From: Gordonia alkanivorans NBRC 16433
GTDB lineage: Bacteria; Actinomycetota; Actinomycetes; Mycobacteriales; Mycobacteriaceae
DNA: 61,652 bases
Assembly: GCF_000225505.1 (NCBI RefSeq)
Contig: NZ_BACI01000047.1
Location: 1-61,652 of the forward strand
Direction of reading: 5' to 3'
A program made the position numbers and the translations under genes. Positions 27,180 to 36,238 of this stretch are shown here, in pieces; positions within the stretch are counted from its first letter, which is position 1, and each line of letters begins with the position of its first letter. The notes below the pieces were generated by a model. That model made no database searches. It was not told where the DNA came from and was given only the letters and a program-made list of their open reading frames with translations.

Positions 27180-28538
27180 ATGACGAGCAACGGCACGCTC
27201 ACGCCCTCGACGGAGAAAGGAACGGACTGGATCGCCCGCGCCCACCGCGACCACGTGCTCACCTCGTGGTCGAAGCAGTCGGGCCCGGACCCGATCACCG
27301 TCGTCGACGCCGCCGGCTGTTGGTTCGTCGACAGCAACGGCAACAGGTACCTCGACTTCCTGTCACAGCTCGTGAATCTCAATCTCGGGCACCAACATCC
27401 GCGGCTGGTCGAGGCGATCACCGAGCAGGCCCGCAAGTCCTGCTTCATCGGACCCACATTCGCCAACGAGGCGCGCAGCCGGCTGGCTCTCGAACTCGAC
27501 GCACTCACCCCCGGGAACCTCACCTCAAGCTTCTTCACCACGGGCGGCGCCGCGGCCAACGAAGCCGCCATCGCCATCGCCCGTGCGGTGACCGGCCGGC
27601 ACAAGGTCGTGGCCCGATACCGCTCGTACCACGGTGCCAGTGCCGGAGCGATGACACTGACCGGCGATTCGCGACGCTGGGGGTTGGAACCCCTGACCAC
27701 GCCGGGTGTCGTGCGCATGCTCGATCCTTATGTACCGGGTGGGGGAAACGTGGACGACCCCCGCTACTCCGCTGCTCATCTCGAAGAGGTCCTCCAGTAC
27801 GAGAACCCCGGCAGCGTCGCTGCGGTGATCATGGAGACCGTCACCGGCACAAACGGGCCCATCGTTCCCCCGCCCGGTTACCTCAAATCCATTCGCGAGG
27901 TGTGCGATCGGCACGGGATCCTCTTGATCTGCGACGAGGTGATGGTCGGGTTCGGCCGACTCGGTACCTGGTTCGGCATCGAGCAGTTCGACGTCGTGCC
28001 CGACATCCTCACCACCGCCAAGGGCATCAACTCCGGCTACGTTCCGCTCGGTGCCACGATCGTGGGCGCACACATCCGTGACGTCCTCCGCGACATCGCC
28101 CTGCCGGCAGGACTCACCTACGCCGGTCATCCGCTCGCCTGCGGCAGCGCCGTCGCGTCCATCGAGATCATGAAATCCGAAGGCGTGGTGGAGAACGCGG
28201 CTACCCAGGGCGCGCGCCTGCAGCGTGGGCTGGAGGAGCTGACGCAACGCCATCCCAGCGTCGGCGGCATTCGGGGCCTCGGCCTGATGTGGGGTATCGA
28301 TCTCGTCGGGGCCGACGGATCGCCGCTGATCCCGTTCAAGGGAACCCCCGAGCAGTCCGCCCCCGGCCTCGCCGTCGTGAAGGCTGCCAAGGAACGCGGT
28401 CTGTGGATCGGCCGCCAGGACAGCGTCATCCGACTCGCCCCGCCACTGATCATCACCGCGGACGAGATCGACCTCGCGCTGTCGATCCTCGACGAGGCAC
28501 TCGTCCACGCCGACGAAGCCGTGGGAGTGGTTCGGTGA
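27180..28538 (+). CDS. Class III pyridoxal-phosphate aminotransferase
   Basis: A 452-residue omega-type aminotransferase. It shows FTTGGAAANEAAIAIARAVTGR, YRSYHGASAGAMTLTGD, the CDEVMVGFGRLG aspartate that binds the cofactor, and the lysine in TTAKGINSGYVPLGA. Family members act on beta-alanine, GABA and similar omega-amines. GGAGG precedes the ATG at 27180. Its stop overlaps the hydantoinase GTG (28535-28538), so the two are coupled. In this cluster it could process an amine released by the carbamoylase. Confidence 0.88.
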   Translation: MTSNGTLTPSTEKGTDWIARAHRDHVLTSWSKQSGPDPITVVDAAGCWFVDSNGNRYLDFLSQLVNLNLGHQHPRLVEAITEQARKSCFIGPTFANEARSRLALELDALTPGNLTSSFFTTGGAAANEAAIAIARAVTGRHKVVARYRSYHGASAGAMTLTGDSRRWGLEPLTTPGVVRMLDPYVPGGGNVDDPRYSAAHLEEVLQYENPGSVAAVIMETVTGTNGPIVPPPGYLKSIREVCDRHGILLICDEVMVGFGRLGTWFGIEQFDVVPDILTTAKGINSGYVPLGATIVGAHIRDVLRDIALPAGLTYAGHPLACGSAVASIEIMKSEGVVENAATQGARLQRGLEELTQRHPSVGGIRGLGLMWGIDLVGADGSPLIPFKGTPEQSAPGLAVVKAAKERGLWIGRQDSVIRLAPPLIITADEIDLALSILDEALVHADEAVGVVR

Positions 28539-30014
28539 CAGGGAGTCTCATCATCCGTGGCGGCCACGTGGTGACCGCTGCGGACACCTTCCGCGCCGAC
28601 GTGCTGATCGCCGACGGCAAGATCGTCGCCTTGGGCACCGACGACGGGTGGACCGCAGATCGCGTCATCGATGCCGAGGGGCACTACATCCTGCCGGGTG
28701 GCATCGACACACACACACATTTCGAGCACCACAACCTCAAGGGCACCACCCGAACCGCGGACGACTTCAAGACCGGCAGCGCCGCGTCGGCGGCCGGCGG
28801 AACCACGACGTTCGTGGACTTCGTCCGCGGCCTCCCCGGCGAGAGCCTGATCGACGCCTTCCACCGTCGCCGGCAAGCCGCGGAACAAGGTTCGATGATC
28901 GATTTCGGTTTCCACCTGATGGTGCCGGCGACAGCGAACTCTGACGACTCGTTCGATCAGTTGCGGCACCTGACCGAGGAGTTCGGTGCCACCAGCTGGA
29001 AGTTCTTCATGGCCTACACCGGACTGATGGTGCCCGACGATGTGCTCATCCGCGGGTTCACCGAGGCCAGAGCACTCGGCGTCCTGCCCATGGTGCACGC
29101 CGAGAACGGTCACATGGTCAATGCTGCGGTCGAGGCGCTCGTCGAACAGGGCCTGACCGAGGAGCACCACCACATGCACGGCCATCCGGCCGCCGCCGAG
29201 CGCGAGGCGATCGTCCGAGCGGCGACCATCGCCGAGTGGGTGGACACACCGCTGTTCATCGTCCACGTGTCCTCGGCCGACGGCGTGAACGAGATCCAGG
29301 CCCTGCAGAATCGCGGACGCCCCGTGTTCGGCGAGACGTGCCCGCACTATCTCGTGACCGGGTACGAGGACTACTCACACGCGGATTATGAGGCGGCCAA
29401 GTACATCTGCTCGCCTCCCATCCGGGAGAGCAGGCACCAAGAGCCGCTGTGGAACGCCCTGGCCACCGGAGTCCTGGGATCGGTCGGCACCGATCACGCG
29501 ACCTACACGATGGACCAGCCCGAGGACCTGCCTCCGCAGAAACCACAGGGGCGCGGCTACTTCCCGAACGTGCCGCCGGGAGTCCCGGGGGGCCGAGGAA
29601 CGCCTCATGGTTCTCTACGAACAGGGGGTCGCGCGAGGACGTTTCGACCTGAACCGATTCGTCGACATGACGTCGACCAACCCGGCCAAAACGTTCGGTC
29701 TCTACCCCCGCAAGGGCACCATCGCGCCCGGTTCCGATGCCGACGTGGTCATCTGGGATCCGCAGGCCGAGCACACCATCTCGGCCGACCGACACCGGTC
29801 CCGGGCCGGATACACCCTCTACGAGGGCATGTCGGTCAGCGGAGCTCCGCGCCAAGTCTTCTCGCGCGGAGAGCAGATCGTCCGCGACGGCGAACTGGTG
29901 GAGATGTACGGGCACGGTCGCTACCAATCGCGGACGTCGCTGAGCGAACGAGCACCGATTCCTCTCCCCGCCAACCGATCCGAATCATTCCGACCCATCG
30001 ACTGTGAGGTGTGA
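28535..30014 (+). pseudogene. Dihydropyrimidinase/D-hydantoinase, interrupted by one frameshift
   Basis: A cyclic-amide hydrolase of the dihydropyrimidinase family. The metal histidines are in GGIDTHTHFE. The carboxylated lysine is in TSWKFFMAYTG, histidines in MVHAENG and FIVHVSSADG, and the last aspartate in GTDHATYT. At 29587-29592 there are six Gs where five would keep the frame (VPGAEERL). Past this the correct sequence (MVLYEQGVARGRFDLNRFVDMTSTNPAKTFGLYPRKG) continues in another frame to 30014. Joined, the protein is of usual length, about 490 residues. The extra G may be a real null mutation or a homopolymer error. It starts at GTG 28535, overlapping the aminotransferase. Confidence 0.85.
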
Positions 30015-30015
30015 T

Positions 30016-31020
30016 GTGACCATTCCCCTTGGAGTTCACCTCGGTGAACGTTTCACTCTGGACGAGACGAAGGCCATCGCCGACGTCGCCGACGAAGCAG
30101 GCTTCGACAGCCTGTGGGTGGCCGAAGGCCGCTTGACCCGGGACGCGATCAGCATCATGTCCCTGCTCGCCGACCGCACCCATCAGGTCCGGATCGGTTC
30201 GGGTGTCATCAACAACAAGACCCGCAATCCGGCGCTCACTGCGGTCACGTTCAAGACGCTCGACGAGATCGCGCCCGGCCGAATCATTCTCGGCGTCGGC
30301 GCCTGGTGGGAGCCGATCGCTTCGAAGGTCGGTGCCCCCATCCGCAAGCCGCTGGGCACGATGCGCGAGTTCATCTCGATCTGCCGGTCGCTCTTCGCCA
30401 ACGAGGAGGTGACGCTCCAGGGCGAGCACTTCTCGATGGACAAGATCCGCTTCGACCGGATGTACGCCGAGAACCGGCCGGTCGACATTCCCATCTACAC
30501 CGGTCCGGTCGGCCCGAAGATGCTCGAACTGTCCGGAGAGCTCGCCGACGGCGTCTACCTCGACTTCCTGATGCCGACGAGCTACACCCGAGAGGCGGTG
30601 AACGCGCTGCAGCGCGGACGCGAACGCAGCACGCTCACCAAGGATCTCGACATCACCCAGATCATCTGCTGCTCGATCGACGACACCAACCCCGAAGATG
30701 CCAAGGACGCGGTCAAGGCGTTCCTCACCATGTACCTGATGCAGCAGCCGCACATCGGTTCCCACTGCGGCGTCGAACCCGGACTCGTCGACCGCCTCAA
30801 GGAGATCGCGGGCTGGCCGGCACGTCCGGAAGACATCCGCAAGGCCATGCCGCTCGTCCCCGACGACCTCGTCCGTCGCGTCACCGCCTACGGCACCACC
30901 GCACAGACCGCCGACATGATCGACGAATACCGCGCGGCCGGGGTCCGAGTGCCCGTGATGTTCCCGCTTGGCGCCATCCCTGTTGACACTGTCCGTTCTC
31001 TCGCAAAGGTTTCCGCATGA
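30016..31020 (+). CDS. Luciferase-like (LLM class) flavin/F420-dependent oxidoreductase
   Basis: A 334-residue TIM-barrel oxidoreductase of the bacterial luciferase-like family. It shows FDSLWVAEGRLTRDAISIMSLLADRT, KTLDEIAPGRIILGVGAWWEP and IPIYTGPVGPKMLELSGELADGVYLDFLMP. The family includes F420-dependent reductases and FMN monooxygenases such as RutA; which applies cannot be decided here. The GTG at 30016 is chosen because GAGG lies six bases upstream and it directly follows the hydantoinase stop. The stop overlaps the next ATG. Confidence 0.8.
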   Translation: MTIPLGVHLGERFTLDETKAIADVADEAGFDSLWVAEGRLTRDAISIMSLLADRTHQVRIGSGVINNKTRNPALTAVTFKTLDEIAPGRIILGVGAWWEPIASKVGAPIRKPLGTMREFISICRSLFANEEVTLQGEHFSMDKIRFDRMYAENRPVDIPIYTGPVGPKMLELSGELADGVYLDFLMPTSYTREAVNALQRGRERSTLTKDLDITQIICCSIDDTNPEDAKDAVKAFLTMYLMQQPHIGSHCGVEPGLVDRLKEIAGWPARPEDIRKAMPLVPDDLVRRVTAYGTTAQTADMIDEYRAAGVRVPVMFPLGAIPVDTVRSLAKVSA

Positions 31021-31877
31021 CCACCCCCGACAAGACCCGCACCGAAGAGACCACCCCCGGCATCGTCACCGCCGGCGTCCTGCAGCTCCGGCCGACCGCC
31101 GATCGGGAGGCCAACCTCGCCGTCGTCGCCGATCTGATCGACCAGGCGGCGGCCCGCGGGGTCAAGGTCCTGCAACTGCCGGAACTGTTCTCGGTCCCCT
31201 TCGTGGCGCCCATGCCCGTCGATCCCGACTACCTGGTCTACGGTGAGCCGCTCGACGGCCCCAGCAACACGATGGTGGCGGAGAAGTCGCGCGAGCACGG
31301 GATGACCATCGTGTCGTCCATCTTCGAGAAGACCGCGGCCGCCGGCGTCTACTACAACACCGCGACCGTCTTCGTCGGCGGTGAACGCCGCCTCGATTAC
31401 CGCAAGTCGCATCTGCCGCTGTCGTTCAATTTCCCGGAGAAGTCGTACTTCCGTCCGGGTGACAAGTCACCCGAGGTCGTCGACGCCGACGGTATCCCGG
31501 TGTCGACGATCATCTGCTACGAACGGCACTTCCCCGAACTCGCCCGGACCGCAGCCGTACAGGGCGCCACCGTGCTCGGCATCCCGATCGCCTCCGGCAA
31601 CGGGTACTCGCGTGAGACGTTCGACCTGGAGCTGAAGGCGCATGCGGTCTTCAACTGCATGTACGTGCTGGCGAGCAACCGCATCGGCGCCGAAGGACCC
31701 AAGGAGTACTTCGGCGGTAGCTCCATCTACGGCCCCGACGGGGAGACGGTGGCGACGGCCGAGGACAACGGTGGTGACGAGCTGGTGGTCGGTGACATCG
31801 ACCTGGGTCAGCTCCCGGCCAAGCGAGCGTTCAGCCGTCCTTTCCTGCGCGATCGGCGGTTTGCCCTATACAAATGA
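31017..31877 (+). CDS. Carbon-nitrogen hydrolase, N-carbamoyl amino acid hydrolase/beta-ureidopropionase-like
   Basis: A 286-residue nitrilase-superfamily enzyme. The Glu-Lys-Cys triad is visible in LQLPELF, YRKSHLP and STIICYERHFPE. The N-terminal QLRPTADREANL and C-terminal GGSSIYGPDGETVATA fit the carbamoylase/ureidopropionase branch. It would hydrolyse the N-carbamoyl product of the hydantoinase to an amino acid, CO2 and ammonia. The ATGA overlap with the oxidoreductase gene implies coupling. Confidence 0.83.
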   Translation: MTTPDKTRTEETTPGIVTAGVLQLRPTADREANLAVVADLIDQAAARGVKVLQLPELFSVPFVAPMPVDPDYLVYGEPLDGPSNTMVAEKSREHGMTIVSSIFEKTAAAGVYYNTATVFVGGERRLDYRKSHLPLSFNFPEKSYFRPGDKSPEVVDADGIPVSTIICYERHFPELARTAAVQGATVLGIPIASGNGYSRETFDLELKAHAVFNCMYVLASNRIGAEGPKEYFGGSSIYGPDGETVATAEDNGGDELVVGDIDLGQLPAKRAFSRPFLRDRRFALYK

Positions 31878-31927
31878 CACCTACGACTCCCGCTTCCCCT
31901 GCAATCACACCGATCTGAGGAGAACCC

Positions 31928-32716
31928 GTGGCCGATGCCGGGCTGGTACAGAAGACTCTCCGCGTCCTGCAGACCGTCGCCGCGAGTCCGAACGGCATCG
32001 GCCTGTCCGGGGTCGCCCGACTCACCGACATCCCCAAGGCGACCTGCCACCGGATTCTGCTGTCACTGGCAGCCGAGGACTGGGTGGTCCTCAACGAGGA
32101 CACGAAGCGCTTCCACATGTCCCTGTCGGTGCTGCTCATGCTCAGCCCGACGTCGGACCGGGACACCGCGCTGTCGTACGTGAACCGATTGCTGGAAACG
32201 CTCGCCACGCAGGCGATGGAAACGTGCGGACTCGACCAGGCGGTCAAGGGCACCAACACCGTGATGGTGCTCGCCCAGACTGCCTCGCCGCACAACATCG
32301 GGCTCGGACGTCGTGCGGTGCCGCGCATGCAACCGGCGTGGTCGACCTCGACCGGCAAGGTCTTCCTCTCGCTCGGTGATCCCGCGGCGGTGCGTCAGGA
32401 CCTCGAATCCGATCCGCAGTTCCGGGATTCCTCACGCGGGAGAGATCTTGACGGCTTCCTCGAGGAACTCGCGGTGACCGCGGACCGGGGTTACGCGTCC
32501 TCCCGCGACGAGCTCGAGCCGGGGGCCGCCTCGGTTGCCTGCCCGGTTCGGGTCAACGGCACCGTGCCCTACGCGATCTGGGTGGGAGGCCCCGCCTATC
32601 GGCTGACCCCGGAACGGGTTCCCGAGATCGCCGAACAACTCCGTCACACCGCGCAGGACATCGAACGGGTGCTCGCCCGGACGCCGCCGGGTACTCAGCT
32701 GGGTCCCGCTCTGTGA
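31928..32716 (+). CDS. IclR-family transcriptional regulator
   Basis: A 262-residue IclR protein. The N-terminal winged HTH (LRVLQTVAASPNGIGLSGVARLTDIPKATCHRILLSL) precedes the effector-binding domain with STSTGKVFLSL and a C-terminal GAASVACPVRVNG. It starts with GTG after GAGGAGAACCC. Placed inside the catabolic cluster, it probably controls it, perhaps through the GGTTCA-N5-TGAACC palindrome before the aminotransferase. Confidence 0.87.
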   Translation: MADAGLVQKTLRVLQTVAASPNGIGLSGVARLTDIPKATCHRILLSLAAEDWVVLNEDTKRFHMSLSVLLMLSPTSDRDTALSYVNRLLETLATQAMETCGLDQAVKGTNTVMVLAQTASPHNIGLGRRAVPRMQPAWSTSTGKVFLSLGDPAAVRQDLESDPQFRDSSRGRDLDGFLEELAVTADRGYASSRDELEPGAASVACPVRVNGTVPYAIWVGGPAYRLTPERVPEIAEQLRHTAQDIERVLARTPPGTQLGPAL

Positions 32717-32759
32717 CAACGCTTTTCCCATCCCAACCGTTTGATCAAGGAGATTACTC

Positions 32760-33176
32760 ATGACAACGACCTCGACCACCGCACCACATTCGGAGCTCTA
32801 CGACGCCGGCCTGGCGATGCGCAAGACCGTCCTCGGTGACGCCTACGTGGACAAGGCACTGTCGGCGGTGACCGAGTTCGGTCAGCCCATGCAGGATCTC
32901 GTCACCGAGTACTGCTGGGGCGGCATCTGGACCCGCGAGGGCCTCGACCGCCGAACGCGGAGCCTGCTGAACCTGGTCATGCTGACCGCCCTCAACCGGC
33001 AGACCGAGTTCTCGACGCACGTGCGCGGTGCACGTGCCAACGGGGTCACCGACGAGGAGATCCAGGAAGCACTCCTGCAGACCGCCGTATATGTCGGTGT
33101 ACCAGCTGCTCTCGAGGCCTTCCGCAACGCGGAGCGTGTACTCCGCGAACTCGACGCCGCCGACCAGGCCGACTGA
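32760..33176 (+). CDS. Carboxymuconolactone decarboxylase family protein, PcaC-like
   Basis: A 138-residue all-helical protein with AGLAMRKTVLGDAYVDKAL, FQ/M-QDLVTEYCWGGIWTREGLDRRTRSLL and NGVTDEEIQEALLQTAVYVGVPAALEAFR. It is very close in pattern to 4-carboxymuconolactone decarboxylase. However, no protocatechuate genes (pcaGH, pcaB) are present and the neighbours are ureide-type hydrolases, so its substrate here may differ. It is the last gene of the cluster, before a stem-loop. Confidence 0.75.
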   Translation: MTTTSTTAPHSELYDAGLAMRKTVLGDAYVDKALSAVTEFGQPMQDLVTEYCWGGIWTREGLDRRTRSLLNLVMLTALNRQTEFSTHVRGARANGVTDEEIQEALLQTAVYVGVPAALEAFRNAERVLRELDAADQAD

Positions 33177-33199
33177 AGCCCGAGCCGGGTAGGTTCCCG

Positions 33200-33230
33200 C
33201 CCAGTACTGACCACCGCGATCAGTACTGGG
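33200..33230. terminator. Stem-loop between convergent PcaC-like and SDR genes
   Basis: CCCAGTACTGA (33200-33210) pairs with TCAGTACTGGG (33220-33230). Outer GGTAG/CTACC bases can add to the stem. The right arm includes the SDR stop codon. It probably terminates both converging transcripts. Confidence 0.65.
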
Positions 33231-34092
33231 CTACCTGCCCGTCCTTCGGTGCGCGGTACATCTTCCACAGCAGCTTGGGCATCCCGCGCACCGGCAGCGG
33301 CTTGGGCCAGTCCCGGGTACGCATCAGGGCCTCGGTCCCACCGTCGACGGTGATGACAGTGCCGGCCATGAAGTCTGCGGCCGGGGACAGCATGATCATC
33401 ACCCACGCGGCGAGTTGCTCCGGGGTCCCGTATTCGCGCACGGGCACCGGGAACGACTTCACGCTCTTGGCCTGCGGGCTGTCGAGCTGCGACTGGAGCA
33501 GGGGTGTCATCACCGGGCCGGGTGCGATCACGTTGACCCGGATGCCCTCGCCCGCCCACTCCGGCTTGGTGCCCTGCCAACGGACCCACTGGGTGACCGC
33601 GACCTTCGACGCCGCGTACGCGACCGGCGCGGTGACACCGCGGCGCCGGAGGATCTGCCGGGTCGCGCCCGCGGTGTCGCCGTTGATGAGGCGCCGGACC
33701 GCACCGCGCGGCACCAGCGGGGTCACGGTCGTCGAATTAGAGCCGAAAACAACGACTTTCGCCTTGTCGGCCGCGGCGAGAGCGGGACGCCAGGCGGTCA
33801 GCAGGTCGGTGACGCCGAGGACGTTGACCTCGGTGATCATCCGCTCGCGCCCCTTACTCGGCCCCATACCGGCGGCGAGGACCGCACCGTCGAGCTTGCC
33901 GCCCGCCTTGGCGAGGACCTCGTCGGCAGCCGCGCGCCGACCGGCCGCGGTCGACAGGTCGGCGACGACATCTGCATCCCGCAGATCGACGCCGATCACC
34001 GTGTGCCCCTCCGCCCGGAGGGATTCGGCAACCGCCGCACCCATCCCCGACGCCGATCCGGTCACCGCGTACGTGCCGCCCCCACTGGTCAT
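33220..34092 (-). CDS. Short-chain dehydrogenase/reductase
   Basis: A 290-residue SDR with the cofactor motif TGSASGMG near residues 11-18, LAAGMG in the NNAG position, Ser in VFGSNSTT, YAASK, and GPVMTPL. The pattern recalls 3-alpha-hydroxysteroid dehydrogenase-like SDRs, but the substrate is not clear. It overlaps the MarR gene by ATGA (34089-34092), so regulator and enzyme are co-expressed. Confidence 0.85.
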   Translation of the reverse strand: MTSGGGTYAVTGSASGMGAAVAESLRAEGHTVIGVDLRDADVVADLSTAAGRRAAADEVLAKAGGKLDGAVLAAGMGPSKGRERMITEVNVLGVTDLLTAWRPALAAADKAKVVVFGSNSTTVTPLVPRGAVRRLINGDTAGATRQILRRRGVTAPVAYAASKVAVTQWVRWQGTKPEWAGEGIRVNVIAPGPVMTPLLQSQLDSPQAKSVKSFPVPVREYGTPEQLAAWVMIMLSPAADFMAGTVITVDGGTEALMRTRDWPKPLPVRGMPKLLWKMYRAPKDGQVAQY

Positions 34093-34592
34093 ATCAGCCC
34101 TCTCCTGAATCTCTGTTCGCTCTTCTTGTCACGCCGGCCGGCACCGTGCCGGTCCTGCGTCCGTTCATAGGCGTCGTTGAATGCCCGCAATTCGTGGAGG
34201 AGCCCCTCCGGACTGCCCGGCCCGAGGTCGGCGAAGACCTGCTCGAGTCGCTGCGCCCGCAGCAATCCGTCACGTTTGAAGGCCTCGCGGCCCTCCTCGG
34301 TCGGGCGGATCAGCTTCGAGACCGAGTCCGCGACCTCGAAGCGCTCGAGGTAGCCGTGCTTGATCGCGGCATTCACCTGACGGTTGACCGTTGATTGTTC
34401 GAGTTCGAGTTCCTCGGTCAGTTCACGAAGCGTGCGCGGCCGGCCGTCGGACAGAACCCACAGGATGGCGAAGGCCGACTTCTCCAGTCCCACCGACGGA
34501 TGGACGAGACTTCGGCGCCGGGACATGCGCAGCAATTCAGCCGCCAGGTCACGATGTACCGGCGATTGCCACGGCGTGTGGTCCTCGGGCAT
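34089..34592 (-). CDS. MarR-family transcriptional regulator
   Basis: A 167-residue MarR protein with VGLEKSAFAILWVLSDGRPRTLRELTEELELEQSTVNRQVNAAIKHGYLER as the winged HTH, followed by a charged wing (ADSVSKLIRPTEEG). It is divergent from an MFS pump gene. The gap between them contains strong palindromes that are likely its binding sites, so it probably represses the pump and its own operon. Confidence 0.87.
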   Translation of the reverse strand: MPEDHTPWQSPVHRDLAAELLRMSRRRSLVHPSVGLEKSAFAILWVLSDGRPRTLRELTEELELEQSTVNRQVNAAIKHGYLERFEVADSVSKLIRPTEEGREAFKRDGLLRAQRLEQVFADLGPGSPEGLLHELRAFNDAYERTQDRHGAGRRDKKSEQRFRRGLI

Positions 34593-34639
34593 GACTCCTC
34601 CATCACATTCGACCAGGACAATCTACTGTCCGGTTTGCC

Positions 34640-34668
34640 TATGTACGTTACATATGTATGCTGCATAC
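34640..34668. promoter_or_regulatory. Palindromes between MarR and MFS genes, candidate MarR operators
   Basis: TATGTA-CGT-TACATA (34640-34654) is a perfect 15-base inverted repeat. GTATG-CTG-CATAC (34656-34668) follows directly, and ACATATGT (34650-34657) bridges them. They end 19 bases before the MFS start codon, and the second abuts the AAGGAGG ribosome site. Overlap with the pump promoter would allow repression. Confidence 0.6.
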
Positions 34669-34687
34669 CTCGAAGGAGGTCTCAAAA

Positions 34688-36166
34688 ATGAGCCACGTAC
34701 AAGGTCGGGCGCCTGCCGACGACCAGGTCGCAGTCGCGGCCGACAAGGCACCCGCGGGCGCCATCGGCAGCGTCGTGGTGCTCTGCTTCGGCGGCCTCGT
34801 CGCCTCGCTGATGCAGACACTGATCATCCCGATCCAGCCCGATCTGCCACGTCTCCTCGGGACCTCGATCGGCAACGCTTCCTGGGTCATCACCGCCACC
34901 CTGCTCGCGGCAGCCGTCGCGATGCCCATCGCCGGCCGCCTCGGCGACATGTTCGGCAAGCAGCGCGTGCTGCTCGCCAGCGCCGTACTGCTCACGCTGG
35001 GTTCGCTGCTCTGCGCACTCGGCGACTCCCTGATCCCGCTGATCATCGGTCGCGGCGTCCAGGGTCTGGCCATGGGCTTCATCCCGGTCGGCATGAGCCT
35101 GATCCGTGAGATCACCCCGCCGCGCATCACGTCCATGGCCGTGGCCGCGATGTCGGCGACCCTCGGCGTCGGCGGCGCCATCGGCCTGCCGCTGTCGGCC
35201 TGGATCGTCGAGACCTGGGACTGGCACGCCCTCTTCTACGTCGCCACCGGGCTCGGCGTGCTCATCGTGATCGCCGTCCTCGTCCTGGTCCCCCGCGTGA
35301 ACAACTCCGCCGGCGGACGTCTCGACATCCCCGGCGCCATCGGCCTGGCCATAGGTCTTTCCGCCTTCCTCATCGCGGTGTCGAAGGCCAACGACTGGGG
35401 CTGGACCTCGGGCAGCACTCTCGGCCTGGGCATCGGCGGTATCGCCGTTCTCGTCGCCTGGGGATTCTTCGAACTCCGCCAGAAGGAGCCGCTGGTCGAT
35501 CTCCGCACCTCGGCCCGCCCCGCCGTGCTGCTGACGAACATCGCGGCGGCCGCCATCGGCTTCGGCATGATGGCGCAGTCGATCATCCTGCCGATGCTCT
35601 TCCGTCTGCCCGAGGCGACCGGATACGGCCTGGGACAGTCGATCCTGGCCGCAGGTCTGTGGATGGCCCCCGGCGGTCTGATGATGATGTTCTTCGCCCC
35701 GCTGTCGGGTCTGCTGATCAACCGGATCGGCGCCAAGTTCACCCTCGCCATCGGCGCGAGCATCCTCGGCATCGGCTACATCTTCGCCTTCTTCCTCATG
35801 GACGCGGCGTGGAAGCTGATGCTGGCCTCGATCATCTGCGCCATCGGCGTGGGCATCGGCTACGCGGCCATGCCGACCCTGATCATGGGTTCGGTGCCGC
35901 CCACCGAGGCCGGCGCGGCCGTCGGGCTGAACGGCTTGATGCGCTCGCTGGGCACCACCGTCGCCTCCGCCGTCATGGCCCTCATCCTCGCCAGCGCAAC
36001 CATCTCGCTGGGTGGCACCGAGGTTCCCGACGAGTCGACATTCACCTGGTGCTTCCTGATCGCGGCCGCCGCAGCCTTCATCGGCGTGGCGATCACCCTG
36101 CTGATCCCCACCAGGGGCAAGGCCTCGGGCCTCGTCGAGGAGCAGCCGTTGCGTGCCGGGCACTGA
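34688..36166 (+). CDS. MFS drug efflux transporter, EmrB/QacA (DHA2) type
   Basis: A 492-residue inner-membrane protein with about 14 transmembrane segments. Family signatures are GRLGDMFGKQRVLL (loop 2-3), GRGVQGLAMGFIPVGMSLIRE (motif C region) and LGVGGAIGLPLSAWI. It likely exports toxic organic compounds using proton motive force. The ATG at 34688 follows AAGGAGG at ideal spacing; a start ten codons earlier is open but lies in the operator. Confidence 0.87.
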   Translation: MSHVQGRAPADDQVAVAADKAPAGAIGSVVVLCFGGLVASLMQTLIIPIQPDLPRLLGTSIGNASWVITATLLAAAVAMPIAGRLGDMFGKQRVLLASAVLLTLGSLLCALGDSLIPLIIGRGVQGLAMGFIPVGMSLIREITPPRITSMAVAAMSATLGVGGAIGLPLSAWIVETWDWHALFYVATGLGVLIVIAVLVLVPRVNNSAGGRLDIPGAIGLAIGLSAFLIAVSKANDWGWTSGSTLGLGIGGIAVLVAWGFFELRQKEPLVDLRTSARPAVLLTNIAAAAIGFGMMAQSIILPMLFRLPEATGYGLGQSILAAGLWMAPGGLMMMFFAPLSGLLINRIGAKFTLAIGASILGIGYIFAFFLMDAAWKLMLASIICAIGVGIGYAAMPTLIMGSVPPTEAGAAVGLNGLMRSLGTTVASAVMALILASATISLGGTEVPDESTFTWCFLIAAAAAFIGVAITLLIPTRGKASGLVEEQPLRAGH

Positions 36167-36180
36167 CCCTCCCCACCGCG

Positions 36181-36222
36181 CGAAGTGGCCCGGCAGTCGA
36201 CGAGAACTGCCGGGCCGCTTCG
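36181..36222. terminator. Stem-loop between convergent MFS and GntR genes
   Basis: Arms of 17 bases (36181-36197 and 36206-36222) are complementary except for one T-G position, with an eight-base loop, followed by a short T-rich stretch. A bidirectional terminator is likely. Confidence 0.7.
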
Positions 36223-36238
36223 TGTTTCGGACATTTCC

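Noticed and set aside
34682..36163. A long open frame (about 490 codons) on the minus strand opposite the MFS pump gene
   Set aside because: It has a charged, low-complexity translation rich in Asp, Gly, Gln and Arg, no family resemblance, and mirrors a clear membrane protein. It is a GC-driven shadow.
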